64,000 bases of DNA, from positions 1 through 64,000 of the forward strand of contig JALEGI010000008.1 of NCBI GenBank assembly GCA_022763045.1, given 5' to 3'. Numbering within the stretch: position 1 is the stretch's first letter; each line of letters opens with the position of its first letter. Source of the DNA: Simkaniaceae bacterium. GTDB taxonomy: Bacteria; Chlamydiota; Chlamydiia; Chlamydiales; JACRBE01. The translations under genes were made by a program, and so were the position numbers. The notes below the pieces were generated by a model that was not told where the DNA came from, made no database searches, and saw nothing but the letters and a program-made list of their open reading frames with translations. This document shows positions 27,199 through 36,300 of the stretch, piece after piece.

Positions 27199-27627
27199 AT
27201 GGCTATCAAATCACTATCGAGCTTATTTAGCAATTCATTTCAAAGATGTCGCTGTGATGCTACAGTACTTTTTTCTGGAACTTCTGCTCCAGAACATAGT
27301 GTAGATAAAACTCTAACATTGAAAAATGAAGATTGCATGCGTGTTGTTGCTCCTTTACTCGGGCAACTTGGCAATTTCAAAAGAGTGACTATCGCTGGAG
27401 CTGGAGCTGCTGTATATTCTGAGCGAAAAGCTACAGTTAAAGAACTTCACTGCTACCGAAAAACTCAAGAGGGAGAAGAAGAGACGATTCTCAAAACTAG
27501 CAACCTCTTCCCAAAAGATGCTGCTGCCCTTGTAAGACTCGCTGCGACTACATCTGCTAAATCGATCCAGATTGAAACAGCTCTCCCAGCAGCTGCACAG
27601 CCCTCTTCAAGCTGGTGGCCTTGGTAG
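27199..27627 (+). CDS. Hypothetical small protein with aromatic C-terminus
   Basis: A 142-residue protein of unknown function. Strong translation is suggested by GGAGG eight bases before the ATG. It has an N-terminal cysteine pair (RCRCDA) and mixed alpha/beta content, and it ends in an Ala/Ser-rich segment closing with SSSWWPW. No signal peptide. The stop codon is immediately adjacent to the stop of the convergent ABM-domain gene, with no base between. Confidence 0.6.
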   Translation: MAIKSLSSLFSNSFQRCRCDATVLFSGTSAPEHSVDKTLTLKNEDCMRVVAPLLGQLGNFKRVTIAGAGAAVYSERKATVKELHCYRKTQEGEEETILKTSNLFPKDAAALVRLAATTSAKSIQIETALPAAAQPSSSWWPW

Positions 27628-27954
27628 TCATTCGGAAAAGAGCCGACACCGCCACTCTTCGACAAGGGCGCTCTTTTTATCTCCAACGTATTTCTCGAAT
27701 ACGTTTTTGACATAATCGGCAGCGCAGTGGGCATCGAATGCTTCAATACTGACGTACTCTTGAAGAAGCACGATCGAAAACTTCGATTGCGTTGGGGAGC
27801 CGGGATGGGCAATTTGCCGCGTTGCATGCGCCCGCACGCAGCCCTCTTCCCTCTCTTTGGAGAGCGCCATCACCTCTTTGCAGTGCTTCCACCATTTTTC
27901 TTCGCATCCTTTTTTGGGTAGCCACTCTGATACAACAAATACATGACCTGACAT
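27628..27954 (-). CDS. Antibiotic biosynthesis monooxygenase (ABM) domain protein
   Basis: A 108-residue ferredoxin-like-fold protein of the ABM/YgiN type: VFVVSEWLPKKGCEEKWWKH at the start, CVRAHATRQI in the middle, and a FSIVLLQEYVSIEAFDAH strand-helix. These small dimeric proteins act as quinol or heme monooxygenases or simple stress proteins; the role here is unknown. The ATG at 27954 fits the domain boundary. Longer in-frame readings up to 28080 would run into the start region of the divergent cytidine deaminase. No good ribosome binding site is visible. Confidence 0.75.
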   Translation of the reverse strand: MSGHVFVVSEWLPKKGCEEKWWKHCKEVMALSKEREEGCVRAHATRQIAHPGSPTQSKFSIVLLQEYVSIEAFDAHCAADYVKNVFEKYVGDKKSALVEEWRCRLFSE

Positions 27955-28020
27955 GCTTGTCGATATAACAGGCAAATGATACATTTGACAAGAGATTAAT
28001 CCCACTGGTTGCACTTTTAT

Positions 28021-28473
28021 ATGACAAAAGACAATACGCTTGAGCAAATGTACACCCATGCCAAGCAGGCGCAAGCCCATGCCTATTGTCCCTATTCGAA
28101 ATATCAGGTAGGCGCTGCACTACGGGCCAAATCGGGAGAGATCTACACTGGGTGTAATGTTGAAAATGCCTCTTGGAGCGTCTCGATCTGCGCAGAGCGC
28201 ACCGCTCTAGTCAAAGCGCTTTCAGAGGGGGAGCGCGAATTTACACACCTTTTGATTCTCACCCGTGATGGTGGCATTTCATGTGGCATCTGCAGGCAAA
28301 TGCTCAATGAATTTTCCCCAGACCTGGAAATCATTACCTCTAACTCAAAGGGAATCGAGGTGCTGCGCAGGCGCCTAAGCGAGCTACTGCCCGAGCCCTT
28401 TGGTCCCACAAGTCTTCAGCACCTAGCGCACCTTGACGATCGTACCATCGATGATCCCGTAGACACACTTTAG
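28021..28473 (+). CDS. cdd: Cytidine deaminase
   Basis: A 150-residue enzyme that deaminates cytidine and deoxycytidine to uridine in pyrimidine salvage. The zinc site is complete: the NVENASW substrate loop, CAERTA (Cys plus catalytic Glu) and SCGICRQ, which provides the other two Cys ligands; the usual PCGxCRQ has Ser in place of Pro. The ATG at 28021 is preferred to an in-frame TTG at 28009. The final 50 bases overlap the end of the SDR gene in antisense. The tail is slightly longer than in typical tetrameric CDAs of about 130 residues. Confidence 0.93.
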   Translation: MTKDNTLEQMYTHAKQAQAHAYCPYSKYQVGAALRAKSGEIYTGCNVENASWSVSICAERTALVKALSEGEREFTHLLILTRDGGISCGICRQMLNEFSPDLEIITSNSKGIEVLRRRLSELLPEPFGPTSLQHLAHLDDRTIDDPVDTL

Positions 28474-29022
28474 GTAAGAGAGCGCGACCTGGCTTGAGGG
28501 GGCTCCCTCAAAGCCAATTAAGAAGTTGCTATACTTCTCCTTCGACTCCTCAAGTAGCTTTGGACTCACCGCATTCAACCGAACCGGCATTTCAAGAGAA
28601 GCGCTGCGTACAAACGCCTCCACAGCCGTATTAACAACGGCAATGGCTGAGGCCTTTGGGACAAATTCCTCGTTAAGCACACCTGAGGTGAGGGTGAATG
28701 ATCCTCCAGCGTTGATATATTTTAGGCCGCTGAGCACAAGATCGATCTGCCCCAAGAGTTTTTGCTCAAAGCTCTTTGCATAATCGCCCCGGCTCATCTC
28801 ATTTGCCGCCTTGATCGCCATGCCTCCGCCAGCTGCGCACACGAGCGCATCGAAGACGCCCACCTGCTCATACATCTTCTGGATTGACTCACTTGACTCC
28901 AAATCGACTTGCACATCGCCTGAGGAGCGCCCCGCGCAGACAACCTCTGCCCGTCTCTCCCTCAGCGCCTCGACAACACCCTTGCCAATTGTGCCTGACG
29001 CACCAACTACAATGACTTTCAT
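28423..29022 (-). CDS. Atypical short-chain dehydrogenase without YxxxK
   Basis: A 199-residue Rossmann-fold protein with the cofactor loop GASGTIGKGV, an AGRSSGDVQVDL strand that suggests NADP preference, and CAAGG in place of NNAG. The usual catalytic Tyr-x-x-x-Lys is absent: after TLTSG the sequence reads EEFVPKASAIAVVN. This matches a known subgroup of small SDR proteins whose activity is unclear. The ATG at 29022 follows AAGGAG at good spacing; longer in-frame readings into the repeat at 29084-29184 are not credible. Its 3' end overlaps cdd by 51 bases. Confidence 0.88.
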   Translation of the reverse strand: MKVIVVGASGTIGKGVVEALRERRAEVVCAGRSSGDVQVDLESSESIQKMYEQVGVFDALVCAAGGGMAIKAANEMSRGDYAKSFEQKLLGQIDLVLSGLKYINAGGSFTLTSGVLNEEFVPKASAIAVVNTAVEAFVRSASLEMPVRLNAVSPKLLEESKEKYSNFLIGFEGAPSSQVALSYLKCVYGIIDGTIVKVR

Positions 29023-29083
29023 ACTCAAACTCCTTTTGGCAAACACTATGCAGGATCGATCTTTTTTTGTGTCAAATTCTAAG

Positions 29084-29184
29084 CTTGTAAAGCGGCTTTC
29101 TATTGGCGAGGAGAGATGCGCCGCAGATCGGTTGCTATGGTCGGTTTTTGCGAAATCCAAGCACTTGTAAAGCGGCTTTACAAG
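29084..29184 (+). repeat. Dispersed intergenic repeat, copy B, flanked by a 17-base direct repeat
   Basis: Bases 29100-29184 match copy A (24-108) at 76 of 85 positions. Here the core is bounded by two copies of CTTGTAAAGCGGCTTT, at 29084-29099 and 29164-29179, exactly 80 bases apart. The right copy extends to a perfect palindrome, CTTGTAAAGC-G-GCTTTACAAG (29164-29184). This looks like a small non-autonomous palindromic element or a partly tandem repeat unit. No coding sequence is present. Confidence 0.75.
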
Positions 29185-29280
29185 CTAAGAGAAGCTGATT
29201 TTAATTTGGTTAATGAGAGCCGTAAGGCTGCTCAGGGGGGGCCAGATTTGCGCTAACTAGATGGGGTGCCATGATGCAGC

Positions 29281-32200
29281 CTAAAAAGACCATTCGAGGC
29301 GGGCGCTCCCAGTCTGAGTTATGTTCTTGCCGCCTGTTGCAATCTCATAATTGAAGTCCGCATTGAAACCACTACACTTTGCAATAGTGAAACCAAGCTT
29401 GCCAAGGAACTGATTAATAGAGTGATCAAAAGTCTTAACTGTAAACTTATTGCCGCAGGTGCCAAGCTGCTCATAAAAACGGGCACTCATCGTCTTTTTT
29501 GAAAGGATGAATGTACCTGTGTAACCAGCTGTAATGCGGGGAGTAAAGACAAGACCATTTGTCTGAATGGCGCGGGACAAAGTTGCCTGGGCTGTTGGTC
29601 TAAGGTAGGTGTACATTTTTGTTTTTGTTTCGATATTAATTGATTGCGCTCCCGACTCGTGAAAATTCTCCATCTGCATGGCAATTAGGTCGACAGTTGC
29701 ACGTGGGGTGAGGGAGGTGCCGTGAGAGTTTGCCCAATGGCAGTAGGCGTCAACGTGAAGGCCGGCTCCCCAGTTATTGATATCGGATTTCCCTGTGCGA
29801 TTGAGCCCATCAAAGATGATTTTACGCTGCACATCAAAATTTGAGTTGAGTAGCATTGGTCCAAGTAATAGTCCAACTGTGCCCGTTGTGCGGCCTGCGT
29901 AGGCGCCCACGTAGAAGGTGTCCATTTCTGAATCACCACCATCTTTTTTCCAGTTGAGTTTTGAGCGGACATAGCCTCCGCCCATACCGACCAAGACATC
30001 CTCGTCAAAGATTTTTTCTCCTCCAAGGACTAGTCCATAGTTAAAGGAGGTGAAACCAAACTGTTGATCTCGTGCATTTTGGTGATCATTTTGGTAAAAT
30101 GGCGTGATGTAAAAGTGCCGATCTTGCGGATTACACCCGGTATCCCAAGGTGTAAAGTTCGACCAAACTTGAGAAGTTAAGATTGCCGTTGACAGAGGCA
30201 GGGCGCTGTACTGCTGGGGTCCTAGGCGATTGAGGGCAGCTTCATAATCGGGAGCTGAGAGGGACACTAGGAGGTTTTCAACGCGACTGAGATCTGCTGA
30301 GCGCGTGGTTTTTGGCGGATCGCAGAAAAGATAATTGGCGACTGCTTTTTGTGTTCCTGAGAGAGATTGCGTTGACACTGGAAGCACAGTAAAGGCAGCT
30401 GGAATAAAGAGAATGACCGTATTGCTTGAATAGGCAAGGGCAAAGTCTTCTTCATGCGATTCTGAGAGGGTCGCAAAGGTTCCATTAATTGACCCAGCTG
30501 TCAAAATAGTGTATTCAGTGCCCTGCGTGTAAATCCCTGTTTCAGGCAAGACCAAAACTGTCCCATCAAGATTCGCCGTTCCAGTGACAACGAGTTTGTC
30601 GGCTTCTGTAGGATTAATCTCAATACTGAGGGTTCCTGTGGAAGTTTGGGTGAAATCGCCATTGATTGTGAGCGTTCCGATCGAGGCGCCAGGTTCTATT
30701 GTTCCACTGTTTGTACAACCTCCAACACTTCCAGTTCCTTTGAGAGTGGTGTCAGATGCCATGACAACAGGCCCTCCCATCGATCCAGATACAGTCAATG
30801 TTCCTGCGTTAAAGTTTGTGGTCCCGGTGAAGCCTGAGCTATTGCCAGTGACTGTCATGTTTCCGCTACCGGTCTTCGTAAGCGTACCTGTTCCAGACAT
30901 TCCTCCCTGAAAGGTGAGCTCTTTACTATCTGCAATGTCGTAGCTTCCTCCGCCTGCAAGGACAGAAAATGTGCGTGAAGTTGAAAACGTTTCGGTAAAG
31001 TTAATTCCGCCACCATTTGTAACAACGCCTCCACTTCCACCAAAACTCTGGTCTTCACTAGCCTGAAAGCTTCCCCCTGTAATGGTGGTATCTCCGGTGT
31101 AGGTGTCGTTACCAGAAACAATGAGGGTTCCACTATTTGCTTTAGTGAGGCCTCCTGTTCCCGAAATAACACCAGTTAAAGTTCCATCGCTAACAGTCAG
31201 GGTATTGTCGTTGAGGGCGATATTTCCCGCTCCATTTACCGTGCCAATCGATTTAGCCCCTGCTCCCGACGCGATTGTGAAAGTAGTTCCTGCGCTCAGA
31301 GCTGTTGTGCCAGTGGTTGACAGGGCCCCAGAGCCATCAAGGGTAATGCCTCCTTCTGTGAGCGTTGTGCCACCTGTGTAATCATTTGCCCCAGTGAGTG
31401 TGAGCGTTCCCGATCCTAACTTGGTAACGCCGCCTGACCCTGTAATCACACCACCAATTTCAACAGCGTTATCTGAAGAGATCGTGCCGCTGCTTGCCCC
31501 GATCGTAAATCCACGAGCTGTTGTTAAATCAGATGATACAGCGAGAGTTCCGCCATTAATTGTGGGATTTACTCCACTATCGCCCATGTTGTCATCAGCG
31601 CTTACTGATAATGTTCCTGAGCTAATTGTCAAAGCCCCTGTGAAGGTATTTGTGTTGGCAAGTGTGAGCGTACCGTCTCCACTTTTTTGAAGAGCAACTC
31701 CTGTGACTTCACCATTAAGAGTAAGGGTTGTGCCATCATCAGGGGAAAAGGTGCCTATAGAAGCGCCTACTGTGAAGGTTCTCGAAGAGGAAAACGATGC
31801 TGTTGACTGGAGCTGCCCACCATTGATTGTTGGATCGACACTGGAAACTCCCATACAAGAATCTTCACTTACAGAAAGAACGCCTCCATTTACAGCAAGT
31901 GCCTGATCAAAGGTATTACTTGCCGGCAAGGTCAAAGTCGCAGCACCTGTTTTCGTGATTGTGCCACCCGAGCCTCCACCTGCCCCTTCATCTCCTTCAA
32001 TTGGATTGGAAAGAGTCATTGCAGTTGTGCCATTGGCAAAAGTAAGATTTCCTCCTGACATCAAAAAGATATCAACTCCGTAGGTCTCTCCCCTATTTTC
32101 ACCAGTACTTTGTATTAAACTATTTCCACTGAAAGTCACATTATCATTGATCGTTAAAGAGCCGCCATCTTCAATGAAGATACCCCCACCTAAGGCGCCT

Positions 32201-33291
32201 CCGCCACCACCATTGTTATTAACTTCAGCTTGTGATCCATCTCCTCCAGCAAATCCTCCGGATCCTGCCGTCGTGCGGCCACCGCCACCACCACCGCCAA
32301 AGCCTCCGTTTCCTCCAGCACCTATCTCAGGAGATCCTGATCCGCCACCGCCAAAGCGCCCTCCAGCACCTCCATTCGATTGAGTGACTCCGGCACCACC
32401 GCCGCCACCCCAACCTCCGGCACCTCCATCAGGAGTGATACCACTCGTATTGCCAGAAGCACCGCCCCCGCCACCACCGTGGCCACCAGCACCTCCATCA
32501 ACAGCACCTGTTCCACCGCCGCCGCCGCCACCAAGCCCTCCGGCACCACCGCCAGAAGCGCCTCCGTTAGTTCCAGCCCAGTTGTCCCCTCCGGCGCCGC
32601 CAGTACCACCTGAAGAATCTTGCCCGACTTCAGCAACACTACCACCGCCGCCACCACCGTTGTTTGCCGGGTTATACGTCGCAGCTGATCCCCCATCAAA
32701 GAAAACACCACCTCCACCTGCTTGGAAATCTGATCCACCCTCGCCGTGCATTCCACCACCACCACCGTTACTACCATTTGCAAATAAAGCACGACCACCT
32801 CTTGCCCTGCAGTTGTTTATCGCAACGTTTTCAATGACAACGGTTGAATTTTCGCCAACAAAAAGGCCGCCACCAACGCCAGCGCCGCCGCCACCACCTC
32901 TTATCGCAGTTCCTCCTAGGGCTATACAATTATCAATTATCAAGTTTTGTATTGTGATGGTACCACTTGGAGTTGTCGGCTCCCCTGCAACCATCAACCC
33001 ACGAAAATTCCCAGACGCTGCAAGAGTGTAGCGGCCACTTGCTCCATCGTCTCCATCAATAGTGATTGTTGCGTTCGTTAGAGAAAAAGAAGTGGTTGCT
33101 GCTAGGGGACGAAAGTACTGAGAGTGCGTAATGTTATCTGTGAAATTGATTGTTGTCGTTGTACCGGGAGCGTTGGCATTAATGATTGCTGTTTCAAGCG
33201 CAGCAGCATTGCCGACATCGACAGCCAATAGATTTGCCAAAGAGAAAAAACCTAGGAGTAGACCAATATTGGGAAAATAGGAAGTACGCAC
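29281..33291 (-). CDS. Autotransporter with Gly-rich region and beta-strand repeats
   Basis: A 1336-residue type V secretion protein. A signal peptide ends near LLAVDVGNA. At about 132-370 there is a very glycine-rich region (many runs of four to eight Gly). It is bracketed by GGGLFVGEN (141-149) and GGGIFIEDGG (368-377), the latter followed by TFSGN (386-390), all reminiscent of the chlamydial Pmp GGA(I/L) and FxxN motifs. Next come PF12951-type autotransporter beta-strand repeats (GTLTLANTNTFTGALTISSG pattern). The last 270 residues form a beta-barrel ending in the canonical Phe (RLEWSF). The passenger probably forms a surface beta-helix. The start is an in-frame GTG; no good ribosome binding site is seen. 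It is a paralogue of the giant gene upstream, 64 bases away, and may be co-transcribed with it. Confidence 0.93.
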   Translation of the reverse strand: MRTSYFPNIGLLLGFFSLANLLAVDVGNAAALETAIINANAPGTTTTINFTDNITHSQYFRPLAATTSFSLTNATITIDGDDGASGRYTLAASGNFRGLMVAGEPTTPSGTITIQNLIIDNCIALGGTAIRGGGGGAGVGGGLFVGENSTVVIENVAINNCRARGGRALFANGSNGGGGGMHGEGGSDFQAGGGGVFFDGGSAATYNPANNGGGGGGSVAEVGQDSSGGTGGAGGDNWAGTNGGASGGGAGGLGGGGGGGTGAVDGGAGGHGGGGGGASGNTSGITPDGGAGGWGGGGGAGVTQSNGGAGGRFGGGGSGSPEIGAGGNGGFGGGGGGGRTTAGSGGFAGGDGSQAEVNNNGGGGGALGGGIFIEDGGSLTINDNVTFSGNSLIQSTGENRGETYGVDIFLMSGGNLTFANGTTAMTLSNPIEGDEGAGGGSGGTITKTGAATLTLPASNTFDQALAVNGGVLSVSEDSCMGVSSVDPTINGGQLQSTASFSSSRTFTVGASIGTFSPDDGTTLTLNGEVTGVALQKSGDGTLTLANTNTFTGALTISSGTLSVSADDNMGDSGVNPTINGGTLAVSSDLTTARGFTIGASSGTISSDNAVEIGGVITGSGGVTKLGSGTLTLTGANDYTGGTTLTEGGITLDGSGALSTTGTTALSAGTTFTIASGAGAKSIGTVNGAGNIALNDNTLTVSDGTLTGVISGTGGLTKANSGTLIVSGNDTYTGDTTITGGSFQASEDQSFGGSGGVVTNGGGINFTETFSTSRTFSVLAGGGSYDIADSKELTFQGGMSGTGTLTKTGSGNMTVTGNSSGFTGTTNFNAGTLTVSGSMGGPVVMASDTTLKGTGSVGGCTNSGTIEPGASIGTLTINGDFTQTSTGTLSIEINPTEADKLVVTGTANLDGTVLVLPETGIYTQGTEYTILTAGSINGTFATLSESHEEDFALAYSSNTVILFIPAAFTVLPVSTQSLSGTQKAVANYLFCDPPKTTRSADLSRVENLLVSLSAPDYEAALNRLGPQQYSALPLSTAILTSQVWSNFTPWDTGCNPQDRHFYITPFYQNDHQNARDQQFGFTSFNYGLVLGGEKIFDEDVLVGMGGGYVRSKLNWKKDGGDSEMDTFYVGAYAGRTTGTVGLLLGPMLLNSNFDVQRKIIFDGLNRTGKSDINNWGAGLHVDAYCHWANSHGTSLTPRATVDLIAMQMENFHESGAQSINIETKTKMYTYLRPTAQATLSRAIQTNGLVFTPRITAGYTGTFILSKKTMSARFYEQLGTCGNKFTVKTFDHSINQFLGKLGFTIAKCSGFNADFNYEIATGGKNITQTGSARLEWSF

Positions 33292-33355
33292 ACTATAAGT
33301 ATATTAATTTTTTGATATAAATTTCCAAAAAAAATGAAAAAAATTCCCCTGCTAC

Positions 33356-36300
33356 CTAGAAAGACCACTCTAATCGAGCTCTTCCAGTTTGTGTGATGTT
33401 CTTCCCACCTGTTGCGATCTCATAATTGAAGTCCGCATTGAAGCGCTTACATTTTGCAACAGTAAAGCCGACCTTCCCAAGGAACTGATTGATCGAGTGG
33501 TCGAAAGTATTGACCGAAAACTCGTTTTGGCAAGTGCCAAGTTGCTCATAGAAGCGCGCCGTCATCTTCTTTTTTGAGAGGATAAAGGTGCCAGTGTAAC
33601 CGGCTGTCACGCGTGGAGTGATGACAAGCCCTTTTGCTTTGAGCGCACGTGAGAAGGTCGCTTGCGCTGTTGGTCTGCAATACGAGTACATCTTCGTGTT
33701 CATATCGACATTGATCGATTGCGCGCCCGATTCGTGGAAGTGATCCATCTGCATGCTGATAAAGTCGACGGTGGCGCGGGGTGTGAGCGAGATGCCGTAG
33801 GAGTTTGTCCACTGGTAGTAGCCATCAAGGTGAACCCCGGCGCCCCAGCTAGTGACATCAGATTTTGCGGTGCGGTTAAGGCCATCAAAGATGATTTTGC
33901 GATGCACTTCATATTTGGAATTGAGCACCATTGGACCGACTAAAAGCCCAACTGCGTCAGTTGTGTAACCTGTGTAAACACCAACATAGAAGGTGTTAGC
34001 ATCCGAGAAGCCGGCGTCGTTTTGCCAGTTGAGTCTTGTGCGAACGTAGCCACCACCAAGACCGACCATGGCATCGTTTGTGAAGACTTTTTCTCCACCT
34101 AATACAAGCCCGTAGTTAAAGGATGTGAAGCCAAATTGCAAGTCACGCGCGCGCTGATGGTCATTTTGATAGAAGGGGGTGATGTAGAAGTGGCGATCTT
34201 CCGGATTACATCCTGTATCCCAAGGTGTAAAGTTTGACCAAACTTGGGAGCTGAGACGTGCGGTTGAGAGCGGAAGCGCGCCATATTGGAGCGGCGCTAG
34301 TCGAGTTAGGGCGATGGGATATTCAGTGGTTGAGAGCGTTGCAAGTAGATCTTCTACCCAAACAAGGTCAGCTGAGCGCGTGGTTTTAGGAGGATTACAG
34401 AAGAGATAGTCTGCAATTGCTTTTGCTGTTCCTGAGAGGCTCTGAGGGGAAACCGGTAGAAGAGAAAATGCCGTTGGGATCGAGAGGATGACGCTATTTC
34501 CCGAATAGGCAAGAGCAAACTCTAACTCATGAGCATCGGAAAGAGCTGCAAAAGTTCCATTAATCGATCCGGCAGTGATGATTGTATACTCTGTTCCCTG
34601 AGCATACACCCCAGTTTCTGGAATAACAAACACCGTTCCACCGAGATTTGCGGTACCTGTCACAACAAGTTTATCAGCGGCTGATGGGCTAATTTCAACG
34701 TTGAGCGTTCCTGCAGAGGTTTGCGTGAAGTCGCCATTGATTGTGAGCGTTCCAATCGAGGCGCCAGGTTCGAGGTTACCGCTGTTGGTACACCCTCCAA
34801 CACTACCGGTTCCTTTGAGGGTGGTGCCTGAGGCCATTACTACGGGGCCTCCCATCGATCCAGATACGGTGAGCGTTCCCGAATTGAAGTTTGTTGTCCC
34901 GGTAAATCCAGAGCCGTTACCTGTGACTGTCATGTTTCCACTGCCAGTCTTTGTTAAGGTGCCACTGCCCGACATCCCTCCAGCAAAGGTGAGCTCTTTA
35001 TTTGCTGCGATGTCGTAGGTTCCCCCACTAGCTAACACAGAAAATGTGCGCGAAGTTGAGAAGGTCTCGGTGAAGTCAATTTCACCGCCATTTGTAATCA
35101 CACTGCCACTTCCACCAAAGCTTTGATCTTTGCTTGCTTGGAAGGTTCCCCCTGTAACGGTGGTATCACCTGTGTAGGTGTCGTTGCCTGAAACAATGAG
35201 CGTTCCGCTATTTGCTTTTGTAAGTCCTCCAGACCCGGAGATCACACCAGTAAGCGTTCCATTATTTACGGTGAGGGTATTGTTATTGAGGGCAATATTA
35301 CCCGCTCCATTGACAGTGCCAAGTGATTTCGCTCCTGCTCCTGAGGCAATTGTAAAGGTCGTGCCAGAGCCTAAAGTAGTTGTGCCGCTTGTTGAAAGGG
35401 CCCCCGATCCAGAGAGGGTGATGCCTCCTGCAGAGAGTGTTGTTCCACCTGTATAATCATTCACACCACTGAGTGTCAGTGTGCCTGACCCCGATTTTGT
35501 AACAGCACCAGAGCCTGTGATCACACCGCTAATTGCAATGGCGTTGTTTGATGAGAAGGCGCCATTGCTTGCACCAATAGTAAAGCCGCGAGCTGTTGTT
35601 AGGTTCGAGGATGCGGCGAGTGTTCCACCATTAATTGTTGGATCGATTCCACTATCGCCCAAGTTTGCATCAGCGCCCACTGAGAGGGTTCCTGCATTGA
35701 TTGTCAAAGATCCCGAGAAAGTATTTGTGTTCGAAAGTGTGAGCGTGCCAGCTGAGGCCTTTGTGAGCCCTCCCGTTCCTGAAACGACACCACCGATGCT
35801 ACCGCTGTTGACGCTGAGAACGTTGTCATTTAGCTCGAGGTTACCAGAACCAGAGGCAACGTCAATCGAGCGAGCACCTGCGCCACTTGCAATTGCAAGT
35901 ACAGCACCGGCATCAACAGTTGTGGTTCCACTTGTCGAGATAGTTCCGCTACCACTCATTGTAAGTGTACCCTCTTCTACTGTTGTCCCCCCTGAATAGG
36001 TGTTTGCCTGGGAAACAACCATTTCCCCATCACCACTTTTAGTAAGCGACCCTGCACCTGAAATTACCCCATTGACTGTGAGCGTTGTCGTGTCATCTGT
36101 GTTAAACTCTCCATTCGTACTTCCAACTGAAAAAGCCCGCGAGGTGGTGATATCGGCTGTCGTGTTGAGCGTCCCCTGATCGATTACTGGATCGACATCA
36201 GCTGCTCCCAGATTGTTATCACTGCTCACAACAAGCGTTCCTCCGCTAACTGTCAGCCCTGTATCAAATGTGTTGTTACCCGATAAGGTGAGCGATCCAG

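Noticed and set aside
32147-33031. Proline-rich plus-strand frames near the start of the smaller autotransporter, and the equivalent at 45138-46031
   Set aside because: They are complements of glycine codons (GGN read as NCC) of the Gly-rich region and have no independent support.
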